Shown piece by piece: positions 24,192 to 32,161 of a stretch of 64,000 nucleotides of DNA. Positions within the stretch are counted from its first letter, which is position 1. Every line of letters begins with the position of its first letter. A program made the translations under genes and the position numbers. Below the pieces are notes generated by a model that was not told the DNA's origin, did not search any database, and worked only from the letters and a program-made list of their open reading frames with translations. The stretch is from the NCBI GenBank assembly GCA_964501275.1, contig CAZCSP010000019.1:1-64000 (forward strand). Direction: 5' to 3'. Source of the stretch: 55-13 sp964501275. GTDB lineage: Bacteria; Armatimonadota; Fimbriimonadia; Fimbriimonadales; Fimbriimonadaceae.

Positions 24192-24714
24192 CTGTCAGGA
24201 GAACGATTCATGAAAGGGCCTCCGAAAATTCCAAAAATCATAGGTTGACAAAACCCGCTTTTCCGCCCCTATATAAGTAGGAGGCCAACGTAGCCTGGAC
24301 GTCCACGTCCGGGTTCTCCGTGCCTTGGACCTCCAGGTCCGAGGAGTTTTGTAGCCGCCACAAAGCCCGTAACAAACCAGATTGCGGCACAATACCGCCG
24401 CCTACCTTTCTGCGTCCTTCTGCGGTCTTCTGTGCTTTCTGTGGTTGAATTTACGTTGTGTCCCCCAACGTTGTGCCGCTGTGGTAAGTCCCCAAAACCG
24501 CAACGCCGAAACGCCGAAAAACCGTCCCATGTGTGACTTGCAGCAAAAAAAGCAGGCAAATCCCGGTTCAATTGAACTTGCCTAAACTGCAAGTTTTTGA
24601 ACCTGGGTTCGGTCGCGTTTTTCGAAAATTTGAACCTGAGAATCCGTAGCTGAAAATGCGTTTTAGATAGACGAATCATTGAACTGTTCGCACCCCCGCC
24701 AACGTCCCGACAGT
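24192..24714. repeat. Repeat-rich gap of about 520 bases
   Basis: No gene seen. 24285-24350 holds cctggacgtccacgtccggg and ccttggacctccaggtccg, arms also found at 39192-39240 and 63740-63775. 24400-24500 is ttctgcgtccttctgcggtc-type repeat. 24565-24603 is a bulged hairpin (ggttcaa..acttgc / gcaagt..ttgaacc) in AT-richer DNA that probably holds the promoter of the next gene. Confidence 0.65.
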
Positions 24715-25461
24715 ATGCGCAAAATTGCTTCATTGGCGGCATTCCTCGCTCTGGCGGCGGGGACTTTGGCAGAGGACGTGCAGGTGCGGTATGTCCGACC
24801 GTCGGAGATCATTACCTTTCTAGCTACCGTGCAGTGGCAAGGCAAAGTCTGGGCCGGGAGTATTACCGATGCCCGACGAGAGAATGGGGTTGTCGTCGGG
24901 AGGCTGAGCGGTTCCGATGGCCACCTTGTGCCTAAGGGCGTTACCCTGCTGGCCCATGACTCAAAGGGCGTTCTTGAGATCAACGGCCCTGCCGATGGGG
25001 TCGCAGAAGTGAAGCGTTATGTGGACCTGTTCGACGTTCAACCGGCGAAGATTCGAACGGAGTTAGAGGTTTCTTGTACGACCTTGAATACCGAGCTTTC
25101 GACCTCCGCCGACATCTTGAACAATCGTAAGTGGGCGGTTGCCGAGGACAGTCTTCGGTTGAAGCTGGCTCTTTCGCCTCGGGTAAACGACGACGGCACT
25201 GTGACGATACATTTGGACGTAAAGCGCGGAACGAGCGAGAGTCAGTCCGTGGTGGTAAGGCTGAAGAAAGGGCAGACGGTCCAGCTGAGATTCGGGGCCG
25301 TCTTGGCCTATGCGATCGGCGATGACCAAAACCCACCCAAGGTCGAAGGCAAGTTGACGACTCAGCGGAAAGACGAAGGCGACATCGACGAGCCTGAATT
25401 GATTCTGAACCTAAAAGCGAGCCTGGTCGAGAAGGTCCAGCCGCCCGCCAAAGCTCCCTAG
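24715..25461 (+). CDS. Secreted protein with a secretin-like short domain
   Basis: 248 residues with a signal peptide (ASLAAFLALAAGTLA). Residues about 90-120 (EINGPADGVAEVKRYVDLFD) match the pattern of secretin N1/NolW-type domains that precede the beta-barrel gate in type II and IV systems. The remaining part is beta-rich, with a terminal region similar to the start of a secretin core (LKLALSPRVNDDGTVTIHLD). It is too short to form a pore. It may be an auxiliary or degenerate secretin subunit; the assignment is by pattern only. Its stop shares CTAG with the convergent sigma-factor gene. Confidence 0.6.
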   Translation: MRKIASLAAFLALAAGTLAEDVQVRYVRPSEIITFLATVQWQGKVWAGSITDARRENGVVVGRLSGSDGHLVPKGVTLLAHDSKGVLEINGPADGVAEVKRYVDLFDVQPAKIRTELEVSCTTLNTELSTSADILNNRKWAVAEDSLRLKLALSPRVNDDGTVTIHLDVKRGTSESQSVVVRLKKGQTVQLRFGAVLAYAIGDDQNPPKVEGKLTTQRKDEGDIDEPELILNLKASLVEKVQPPAKAP

Positions 25462-26045
25462 AGGAGCTCTGGCTGGTTCGCGAGGATGTCCTTTAGCGCA
25501 ATTCTTGCCCGATTCAACCGGCTCTTGACCGTCCCCACCGGCAGGTTCAGGCGGTCCGCGATCTCTTCGTAGGAATACTGGTCGGCATGATAGAGGATGA
25601 TCATCGTGCGTTGGATGGCCGTCAGTCGTCCGATAGCGGCCCTGACTTTCAGGCTGTGGTCTGACTTCACCGCCCGCTCATGGGGCGACAGGCTCCGGTC
25701 GATCACCTGCATGTAGAGTTCGCCATCATCCGTTTCCCGAACCGCATCCAGGCTCGCGGCGATCTTCAACGTCTTCCGCTTGCGCATATCCAAGAAGCAG
25801 TTGCGGAGAATCCGGTAAAGCCAAGTGGTGAAGGCGCTGTTGCTGCGGAACTGGTTGATGGCGCGGAAGACCCGCACAAAGCCCTCGGAGACCACGTCGC
25901 TGGCCTCTTCCGCGTGCTTCGTCAGTTTAAGCGCATATTGGAAGGCCCTGGCTTGGTGCCTCTCCATGAGCGCGTCGAACGCTCTCCTATCCCCCTGCTG
26001 GCATCTCTCGATCAGAAAGACGTCGGTTTGCAGTGCCCTCTCCAT
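25458..26045 (-). CDS. ECF-type RNA polymerase sigma factor
   Basis: 195 residues. Region 2 contains FDALMERHQARAFQYALKL and FTTWLYRILRNCFLDMRKR, and region 4 ends with the helix-turn-helix YSYEEIADRLNLPVGTVKSR. This is the SigE/RpoE-like form that redirects RNA polymerase to stress or envelope genes. A strong AAGGAGGAG precedes the ATG. No anti-sigma gene is adjacent: the neighbour upstream on the same strand is a histidine kinase read from its own start, and the neighbour downstream is convergent. Confidence 0.93.
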   Translation of the reverse strand: MERALQTDVFLIERCQQGDRRAFDALMERHQARAFQYALKLTKHAEEASDVVSEGFVRVFRAINQFRSNSAFTTWLYRILRNCFLDMRKRKTLKIAASLDAVRETDDGELYMQVIDRSLSPHERAVKSDHSLKVRAAIGRLTAIQRTMIILYHADQYSYEEIADRLNLPVGTVKSRLNRARIALKDILANQPELL

Positions 26046-26160
26046 AACTCCTCCTTTTTGCGCTGATGGATCACACGTTCAAGCAAAACGCGTATTCAGG
26101 CTCTAGTGTCCCTGCTGTTGGGTTCTGGGAGAAGTCAGCCCTTTTGCGGACAAACGATCT

Positions 26161-27450
26161 TTAAACATCTTCCGTCTCGGGCAGATTGACCAGGTGCTTC
26201 TTGGTTTCGCCGATGGTAAAGAAGAAGGTGGTGCCGACGCCCGGTTTAGACTCAACCCAAATGCGGCCCTCATGCCTTTCGATAATCCGCTTGACGTTTG
26301 CCAACCCAATCCCCGTGCCGGGGTATTCGGAGTCGCGGTGCAGGCGCTGGAAGGGTTCGAAGATACGTTCGGCGAACTGCATGTCCAACCCGATCCCGTT
26401 GTCCTTCACGGCAAAGATCGCGCCGTGCCGGTTGCGCATCTCCTTGATTTCTACCAGCAGGTCGCTTCCCGCCTTCGAATACTTGCAGGCATTCTCCATC
26501 AGGTTGTGGAGGGCCAGTTTCAGGAGGAGCGGGTCGGCGGTGATGACCATGTTTGGCTGGACTTTGAATTCAATGAACCGTGCCGGCCAGTTGCCCTCTT
26601 TCCGAAGCATTTCGGCCACCTCATCCGCCAATCCGGTCAGGTTCACCCACCGCGGTTTCAGAGCCGCGTTGCCCAGTCGGGCGTGGTTGAGGAGGTCGTC
26701 CACTAGCTGAGAGAGCCTGGCCGCAGACCGGCCGATGCCCTCCACCAGCTCCCGATTGGCCTCGTCCAGCTTGCCTTCCATCTCCTGGTTGAGCATCGAA
26801 CTGGAGGCGGCGATGTTCCGCATCGGGGCGCGCAGGTCGTGGGAGATGGAGTAGCAGAAGTTGGAAAGCTCCTCATTGGCGAGGCGGAGTTCGGCAGTGC
26901 GCTCTTGGACCCGCTCCTCCAACTCGTCCTTCAGCCGCACGACCTCATACTGCTTGCGATCTTGGAGCTTCCACAGCACCAGAACCATGATGCAGACCAT
27001 GAAATAGAGCAGGTAAGGGATCGTGGGGGAAGACTCCCAGACTCCTTTATCCGTGATAAACCGACTGTACTGTTGGGGCGGCCACGCGATCAGGGCGACC
27101 ACGGCTCCAACGACAGACGTGAGGGCTCCGGCCAACAAGCCGCCGTAGGTCGTGCTCAAGAGAACGGCGGGCAGGAACAGGAGCAGTTGGCTTTGGACCG
27201 GTTGGGTGTGGAAGAAGGTCTTCCCGATCAGCAGGGCCACCGCCAAGCCGACGACCACGATGCCATATTGGATGGTGATGTGTCGCTTAGAAGCCCACGC
27301 CCAGCCCTTCGACGCCACCTTGCCAATGGCCACCAGGCGGTCGTAGAACACATCCTCAAACGTCCCCCACCGCTCGCGGGCAGTCTGCTGCAACGCAAGA
27401 ATCGCCTCTGATCTTTCTTCTCTCAACCGATCTCCAGTCCTGATACTCAT
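26161..27450 (-). CDS. Membrane-bound sensor histidine kinase with KdpD-like membrane domain
   Basis: 429 residues. Residues 58-160 form four closely packed helices of the DUF4118/KdpD type. A coiled coil (165-195) leads to a HisKA dimerisation domain with the phospho-acceptor SISHDLRAPM (His204). The ATP domain shows NLMENACKYSK (N box), DNGIGLD (G1) and GTGIGLANV (G2), and ends GVGTTFFF. No response regulator is adjacent, so this is an orphan kinase. It lies upstream of the ECF sigma gene on the same strand, with a 115-base gap. Confidence 0.92.
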   Translation of the reverse strand: MSIRTGDRLREERSEAILALQQTARERWGTFEDVFYDRLVAIGKVASKGWAWASKRHITIQYGIVVVGLAVALLIGKTFFHTQPVQSQLLLFLPAVLLSTTYGGLLAGALTSVVGAVVALIAWPPQQYSRFITDKGVWESSPTIPYLLYFMVCIMVLVLWKLQDRKQYEVVRLKDELEERVQERTAELRLANEELSNFCYSISHDLRAPMRNIAASSSMLNQEMEGKLDEANRELVEGIGRSAARLSQLVDDLLNHARLGNAALKPRWVNLTGLADEVAEMLRKEGNWPARFIEFKVQPNMVITADPLLLKLALHNLMENACKYSKAGSDLLVEIKEMRNRHGAIFAVKDNGIGLDMQFAERIFEPFQRLHRDSEYPGTGIGLANVKRIIERHEGRIWVESKPGVGTTFFFTIGETKKHLVNLPETEDV

Positions 27451-27573
27451 CTTACTCTCGCTGAACGGATTCGATTCCCCGCTCAGACTTGCTATGATCG
27501 TAACAATGTGAGTGCAGGATACGGAGCGTTTCGACTATTCCCTTCTGACCCCCACAGCATCCGGAGAAAACGT

Positions 27574-28599
27574 TTGAAAACGCATCGCTATTTGATCTAT
27601 ATCACGCTTGTCCTTGCCTTGGGTGTCCGCCATATGGCCCTCGCACAGCCTGTGCAGTCTGACCTCGCGCCATTTGATGGTATTTCTGCTAGGTCGATGC
27701 GAGCCAACTTGAGGTTCTTGGCCAGCGACGAGATGAAGGGCCGCGACACCCCTTCGCCCGAATTGGACATCGCCGCCAATTGGATCGCCGCCGAGTTTGA
27801 GAAGGCTGGCTTGGAAGGAGTGGCCAAGGACGACTACTTCCAGACCGCCACCTTTCGGGAGAAGCCGGTGCGGAATGTGATTGGTGTCCTGAAGGGAAGC
27901 GATCCTGCCTTGGCCGATACCTACCTGCTGGTGACCGGCCACTACGACCACATTGGCGTTCGGGGGACCGAGGGCGATACGATCTACAACGGAGCCAACG
28001 ACAACGGCAGCAGCATCGTCGCCATGGTCGAATTGGCGAAGTCCTTTGGCGCGATGAAAGTCAAACCGAAGCGGACTCTCGTCTTCATCGCCTTTTGGGG
28101 CGAGGAGAAGGGCTTGCAGGGGGCCAGACATTACGCCCAGAATCCGCCGTTCCCCCTCGCGAAGACCGTTGGTATGGTCAACATGGAGCAACTGGGCCGC
28201 ACCGACGACACCGACGGCCCCCAAGTCTCCCGCTTCGCCATGACCGGGTTCGACTTCACCGACATGCCCAAGACCATCGCCGAAGCCGCCAAGAAAGCGG
28301 GCGTCCAGGTAGACAGCCGACCTCAGGGCGACCCCTACTTCATGGCCAGCGACAACGCCGCCCTCGCAAGAGTCGGCATCCCCGCCCACACCATCAGCGT
28401 CGCCTACAACTTCCCGGAATACCACCGAGTCGGCGACCATTGGGACAAGATCGACTACGAAAACATGGCCAAAATCACCAAAGCCATCGGCCTGGGCATC
28501 CAAGCCCTGGCAAATGCCGCTCAGGGTCCCGTGTGGAACGAAGCCAACCCGAAGACGAAGGCTTACGTGGATGCGTGGAAAAAGCTACACGGGGAGTAA
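27574..28599 (+). CDS. Secreted M28-family zinc aminopeptidase
   Basis: 341 residues from a TTG with GGAG eight bases upstream. A signal peptide (LIYITLVLALGVRHMALA) follows. The M28 metal ligands are visible in order: His/Asp in TGHYDHIG, bridging Asp in GANDNGSS, catalytic Glu-Glu in FWGEEKGLQGAR, then the last His in YNFPEYHRVGDHWD. It should remove N-terminal residues from peptides in the periplasm or outside. An upstream in-frame ATG/GTG extension (27508) would bury the signal peptide, so I prefer the TTG. Confidence 0.9.
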   Translation: MKTHRYLIYITLVLALGVRHMALAQPVQSDLAPFDGISARSMRANLRFLASDEMKGRDTPSPELDIAANWIAAEFEKAGLEGVAKDDYFQTATFREKPVRNVIGVLKGSDPALADTYLLVTGHYDHIGVRGTEGDTIYNGANDNGSSIVAMVELAKSFGAMKVKPKRTLVFIAFWGEEKGLQGARHYAQNPPFPLAKTVGMVNMEQLGRTDDTDGPQVSRFAMTGFDFTDMPKTIAEAAKKAGVQVDSRPQGDPYFMASDNAALARVGIPAHTISVAYNFPEYHRVGDHWDKIDYENMAKITKAIGLGIQALANAAQGPVWNEANPKTKAYVDAWKKLHGE

Positions 28600-28710
28600 C
28601 ATGTGAACTGTGGACTGTAAAGTGTGGAATGTGACGTGATTGGCCAGATTCGACCGATTCGTCAGATCCGTCCGATCACCACTCTCCACATCCCACAAGC
28701 AACATTCAAA
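28600..28710. repeat. Heptamer and 9-mer repeats before cdd
   Basis: gtgaactgtggactgtaaagtgtgg-like heptamers, then ccagattcgaccgattcgtcagatccgtccgatcac (9-mer dyad family), then ccacatcccacaagcaacattc. Confidence 0.75.
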
Positions 28711-28713
28711 CCC

Positions 28714-29115
28714 ATGGACCCACTCATCCACTCGGCTCAACAGGCGAAGATGCGCGCCTATGCCCCCTATAGCGGCTACCAAGTCGGCGCGGCTCTGCTG
28801 ACCGATACTGGGCAGGTCGTCACCGGTTGCAATGTGGAGAACGTCAGCTACGGCGCGACGATCTGTGCGGAGAGGACGGCGGTGGCCAAGATGATCGCGG
28901 ATGGCTTGGGAGAAAAGGTTGTTGCGCTGGCGGTGGCGAGCAAAGACGGCGTCCCACCCTGCGGCATCTGCCTCCAAGTTCTCAGCGAATTCATCAAAGA
29001 CGACGACGTTCACATCTACCAGGTGAACGAGGCAGGGAGGGTGATGGAACGTACATTCAGCGACCTTCTCCCCCATGCGTTTCAGTCCGACGAAGTTGCG
29101 CGAACCGAAACGTGA
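28714..29115 (+). CDS. cdd: Cytidine deaminase
   Basis: Hydrolyses cytidine and deoxycytidine to uridine forms in pyrimidine salvage. 133 residues, the size of the short tetrameric enzymes. Zinc ligands are Cys51 in TICAERTA (with Glu53 as proton shuttle) and Cys83 and Cys86 in PPCGICLQVL. The N-terminal PYSGYQVGAAL is the family substrate loop. The start ATG is at 28714; upstream in-frame DNA is repeat sequence. Confidence 0.95.
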   Translation: MDPLIHSAQQAKMRAYAPYSGYQVGAALLTDTGQVVTGCNVENVSYGATICAERTAVAKMIADGLGEKVVALAVASKDGVPPCGICLQVLSEFIKDDDVHIYQVNEAGRVMERTFSDLLPHAFQSDEVARTET

Positions 29116-29171
29116 TCGGCGATAGTCTAAACTTGTGCAAAGCCCGGTGATAGAACCTGGGCTTCAGAAAG

Positions 29172-29687
29172 GTGAACAAATTGAAAAACTATCTCGGCCT
29201 CATCCCCGTTGCCATCTTCGCGATCCTCCTTGGCTGTGGCGGAGGTGGCGGGTCATCCAGTGGTGGAGGCAATGGCTCGACGACCGGCTTCACGAGCGGC
29301 GATACCAGTGCCGGAGCTGATTCGACGATCATTGGACAAACTGTGAATCGCAATGGCGGAGCGCCTATTTCCGGCATTAAGGTTAGGTTTCTAACCAGTT
29401 CGAATGACGTTGTAGGTGAAGCCACATCCCGGGCGAACGGCTACTTCGACGCGAACATCCCATCTACTGCCACGAAGTTTGAAGTTGACCCGACCACGAC
29501 GCCGTCAACCTTCAACAATGTTTTTCAATATGGGTCAGTGTGGCTCCATCCCACAATAAACCCCTGCCGCTACGCATTGCCCACGATTACACCTGGTGTG
29601 CTAACACCAATGACGAACGGGCAGTTTAGGTTTCTATCGGTAAGTGATGGTTTCCCTCCATACCCTCCAGGAGGCTGTGGACCCTAA
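29172..29687 (+). CDS. Lipoprotein with a Gly/Ser linker and a carboxypeptidase-regulatory-like domain
   Basis: 171 residues from GTG. A lipoprotein signal ends in the lipobox LLGC, followed by CGGGGGSSSGGGNGS, a flexible tether. Residues 60-115 (VNRNGGAPISGIKVRFLTSS and ANGYFDANIP) fit a CarboxypepD-reg-like beta sandwich. The rest is unassigned. It overlaps the convergent cytochrome gene by 4 bases. Function unknown; probably displayed on the outer face of a membrane. Confidence 0.68.
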   Translation: MNKLKNYLGLIPVAIFAILLGCGGGGGSSSGGGNGSTTGFTSGDTSAGADSTIIGQTVNRNGGAPISGIKVRFLTSSNDVVGEATSRANGYFDANIPSTATKFEVDPTTTPSTFNNVFQYGSVWLHPTINPCRYALPTITPGVLTPMTNGQFRFLSVSDGFPPYPPGGCGP

Positions 29688-30967
29688 CGCGGCATCCGCA
29701 AAAACTCCGCCATCGCCCTGAGCGTGTCCTCGCTCAGGCCAGGAAAGCCCGGCATCGTACTGCTGGGCTTTTTGCTTTTGGGGTTCCTAATGAATTCGAT
29801 GTACCATTCGGCATCCGAATGTTCTTTGTGGACCTGATCCAGTTTGGGTCCGCCAACCGCTTTCAGCCCGTCGGTTCCGTGGCAGTTATTGCAACCTTCG
29901 CTATTGAACGCCTGCCGTCCTCGCTCCGCCAGCGCCTCGTCGATCAGAACCGGGGGAGGCGGGTCGTCGGTTAGGATGGGCTCGGAGGCGACGATGGGAT
30001 CGCGGGTTCCAGTGAGGGGGGCGAAGGAGCCTCCGAACGCCGCTCCGGTTCCCATGAAGTAGGCGAGGAAGGCGACGAAGATGAACTGGATCCCCGCATT
30101 GGCCAAGCGCTTGGATAGCAGCGGGGCAATAAGCAGGAATCCCACGAAGATCGCGGGCATCACCCCGGTGCCGATCCATCCCAGGCTGGGGTTCAGGCGA
30201 TTGAACGCCTCCAATGACCCGTGCATGGGCCAGGTGTACCAACTGACGAGGGCGTTGTACTTGTTATAGTCGTCCGCTGTCGCGGCGGTTCCGAGCGGCC
30301 TTTGAACCAGAAACGTCACGGCCAGGGGGATCAGGGCCAGGATGAGGGCGGGAATCCAATAGGCCTTGGCCTCGCCCCGCCGAAAGAGGCTCGCCATTGC
30401 GCCCAGCGAACCCAGGATGAGGGCAATGGGAATCAAGATAAGGTGGGCGAAGTACCAGGTTGGGAGCGTATTGGCGTTCATCGAAAGTTCGCCGCCCATG
30501 ATGAGTGTGGCGACCTGCTCCCCGCCCGGCATCGCCGCCGCAATCCCGCTCTCCACCGCCGCCGTCTGTACGCCATGCTGGTCGAACGGCAACAGGTTGC
30601 CCGTGAGCTGGAAAAGCATCGCGCAACCGAAGATCGCCACGGCTCCGATCCATTGCCAGTGGTGGGGGGACCGGAATCGGCCGGAGAACATCATCAGGCA
30701 GAGATGAAGGAAACTGTGGACGATGAAGAACGCGCTGCCCCAATAGTGGAATCCAGCGATCGTGGCATGGGGCTGGGCGCCCATGATCGACTCCATTGTG
30801 CCATGGGCAAACTTGGGGTCGGGAATGTAGGCGCGATGCAGGTACAGCCCCGCTGCAACCTGCAACAGAAATTGGATTAAAAGCGCCGCCGCCGAGGTCG
30901 AGAGAAAGCTCCCGAACCCACCTCCTGATTTACCCCTGGACTTCACTATGGCCTGAGTATCGCCCAT
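29684..30967 (-). CDS. Cytochrome b (N-terminal type) fused to a cytochrome c domain
   Basis: 427 residues. The first 330 form about eight transmembrane helices of the cytochrome b/b6 type, with His residues on helices (GFHYWGSAFFIVHSFLHLCL, YFAHLILIPIAL) as candidate haem ligands and the GNLLPFDQHG loop. The last 70 residues are a class I cytochrome c with CNNCH at 359-363 and an axial Met at about 405 (STMPGF). It probably moves electrons from quinol to the periplasmic haem. No Rieske gene is adjacent in this window. Confidence 0.88.
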   Translation of the reverse strand: MGDTQAIVKSRGKSGGGFGSFLSTSAAALLIQFLLQVAAGLYLHRAYIPDPKFAHGTMESIMGAQPHATIAGFHYWGSAFFIVHSFLHLCLMMFSGRFRSPHHWQWIGAVAIFGCAMLFQLTGNLLPFDQHGVQTAAVESGIAAAMPGGEQVATLIMGGELSMNANTLPTWYFAHLILIPIALILGSLGAMASLFRRGEAKAYWIPALILALIPLAVTFLVQRPLGTAATADDYNKYNALVSWYTWPMHGSLEAFNRLNPSLGWIGTGVMPAIFVGFLLIAPLLSKRLANAGIQFIFVAFLAYFMGTGAAFGGSFAPLTGTRDPIVASEPILTDDPPPPVLIDEALAERGRQAFNSEGCNNCHGTDGLKAVGGPKLDQVHKEHSDAEWYIEFIRNPKSKKPSSTMPGFPGLSEDTLRAMAEFLRMPR

Positions 30968-31006
30968 TCGTGCCGCGATGTCTATAGTTTTGTGGGAAGG
31001 AGTTGG

Positions 31007-31080
31007 AGGTGCCGAGCGGATTCGAACCGCTGAATATCGGTTTTGCAGACCGACCCCTTAGGCCACTTGGGCACGGCACC
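31007..31080 (-). tRNA. tRNA-Cys (GCA)
   Basis: The minus-strand sequence folds as a 74-base cloverleaf: acceptor stem GGTGCCG/CGGCACC, anticodon loop CTGCAAA with anticodon GCA, T-loop GTTCGAATC and discriminator U, the cysteine identity base. CCA is not encoded. Confidence 0.96.
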
Positions 31081-31152
31081 TCGCGGTTCCTATATGGTAC
31101 CCGTCAGGCAAGCTTTTGACGGGACAAGTGGTCCAGAGGCGAAGGAAATTAG

Positions 31153-31339
31153 GGATGTGGCCTGTTGAGTGTGGAATGTGGTTTGTCTTTTTAGGATGAA
31201 CTTTGCTGTCCAACTACGATTGCCCTATGTTTCACGCAAAGACGCAAAGAACGCCAAGGCGGATTCCCTTTGCGATCTTTGCGTGAGAAGCTCTCTGCTA
31301 AGGACTACACAAGCTACAGGCCACATTCCACAAGCCACA
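31153..31339. repeat. Heptamer and AAGACGCAAAG repeats
   Basis: gatgtggcctgttgagtgtgg (7-mers) and its reverse (ccacattccacaagccacat) flank cgcaaagacgcaaagaacgcc and tttgcgatctttgcgtgag, which form an inverted pair. Confidence 0.8.
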
Positions 31340-31969
31340 TCACCATCCCAGAACCAGCTTCGGCTTGTACTCTGATTTATCGTAGTCCTTCGAATAAAAC
31401 TTGTACGTTGCTCGATTGCCGATCTCGGACGGGTCGAGAGTGGAGGTGAGAGCCAAGGCGACCGTTCCACCGGAGGTGAAGCTGACCTTGGCTGGGCCTT
31501 TGAGAAGGTCGATTTCAAACTTGATGGGCTGCTCAGCTTCGATCTTCTCGGGGAAGAAAGAGCCGAACACGTCTTCCTTTCTTCCGCCAGGAAAAACGGT
31601 CCGTCCTTGCTCATATCCCCATGTTTTCTCGGCGAAATCCTTCCCTAGGGACCGAACCTCCAACGGGTTCCGCTTCGCATCCGCCACCTGCCAAGCCGGG
31701 TCGGGCGTGTGCATCAGAACCAGCACCGCACTCTTCACCACGGCATCTTTGGGCAACTTTTCCAGGTTGAATTTGAGGTAGCTATAGCTGTACTCATCCG
31801 CCTGGGCGGGGTCGGAGGCTACCGCCAATCCTCCCGCACCCCAGACGCGCAGGTAGCCATCCTTCTGAGGATCACTGGCGTGAGGATAGACCCAAACGTC
31901 GTCAGTCGGAGTCAGTTCCAGGGTTTGGGCGGCGAAGCCGAGCGTTAAGGCGGCAAGTGCGGCGATCAT
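31340..31969 (-). CDS. Secreted DNRLRE/CBM96-type protein
   Basis: 209 residues with an N-terminal signal peptide (MIAALAALTLGFAA). The rest fits the DNRLRE beta-sandwich often found on surface or carbohydrate-binding proteins: DVWVYPHASDPQKDGYLRVW, YSYLKFNLEKLPKDAVVKSA and the terminal YKPKLVLGW. There is no catalytic domain, so it may be a stand-alone binding or structural module. Binding to carbohydrate is suggested by the family name, not shown here. Confidence 0.75.
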   Translation of the reverse strand: MIAALAALTLGFAAQTLELTPTDDVWVYPHASDPQKDGYLRVWGAGGLAVASDPAQADEYSYSYLKFNLEKLPKDAVVKSAVLVLMHTPDPAWQVADAKRNPLEVRSLGKDFAEKTWGYEQGRTVFPGGRKEDVFGSFFPEKIEAEQPIKFEIDLLKGPAKVSFTSGGTVALALTSTLDPSEIGNRATYKFYSKDYDKSEYKPKLVLGW

Positions 31970-31999
31970 GGTTTATAGTTTACTTGCGCGGCACGAAAG

Positions 32000-32152
32000 G
32001 CGTGGCATTGCTTGATTGCTGGAATGCTAGCTTGCTCGATTGGGGAGTTTCGGAATGAGGCATATTGACTCCATGTAGAGGGTATGGGTTTTACTACTGG
32101 TCTTCCATCTCCAACTCCACTAATCCAGCAATCGAGCAATCGAGCAATTCAC
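32000..32152. repeat. Octamer repeats in the gap before mutS2
   Basis: Units such as tgcttgat, tgctggaa, tgctagct and tgctcgat (32007-32040) face the complementary atccagca, atcgagca, atcgagca and attc units at 32120-32152. This makes a loose inverted repeat around the possible mutS2 promoter. Confidence 0.8.
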
Positions 32153-32161
32153 AATGTCCCT

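Noticed and set aside
31169..31375. 68-codon plus-strand frame beside tRNA-Cys
   Set aside because: Composed of the CGCAAAGA repeat and heptamers, no protein features.
32084..32161. Upstream extension of mutS2
   Set aside because: Encodes residues from the AGCAATC octamers; length from 32162 equals normal MutS2.
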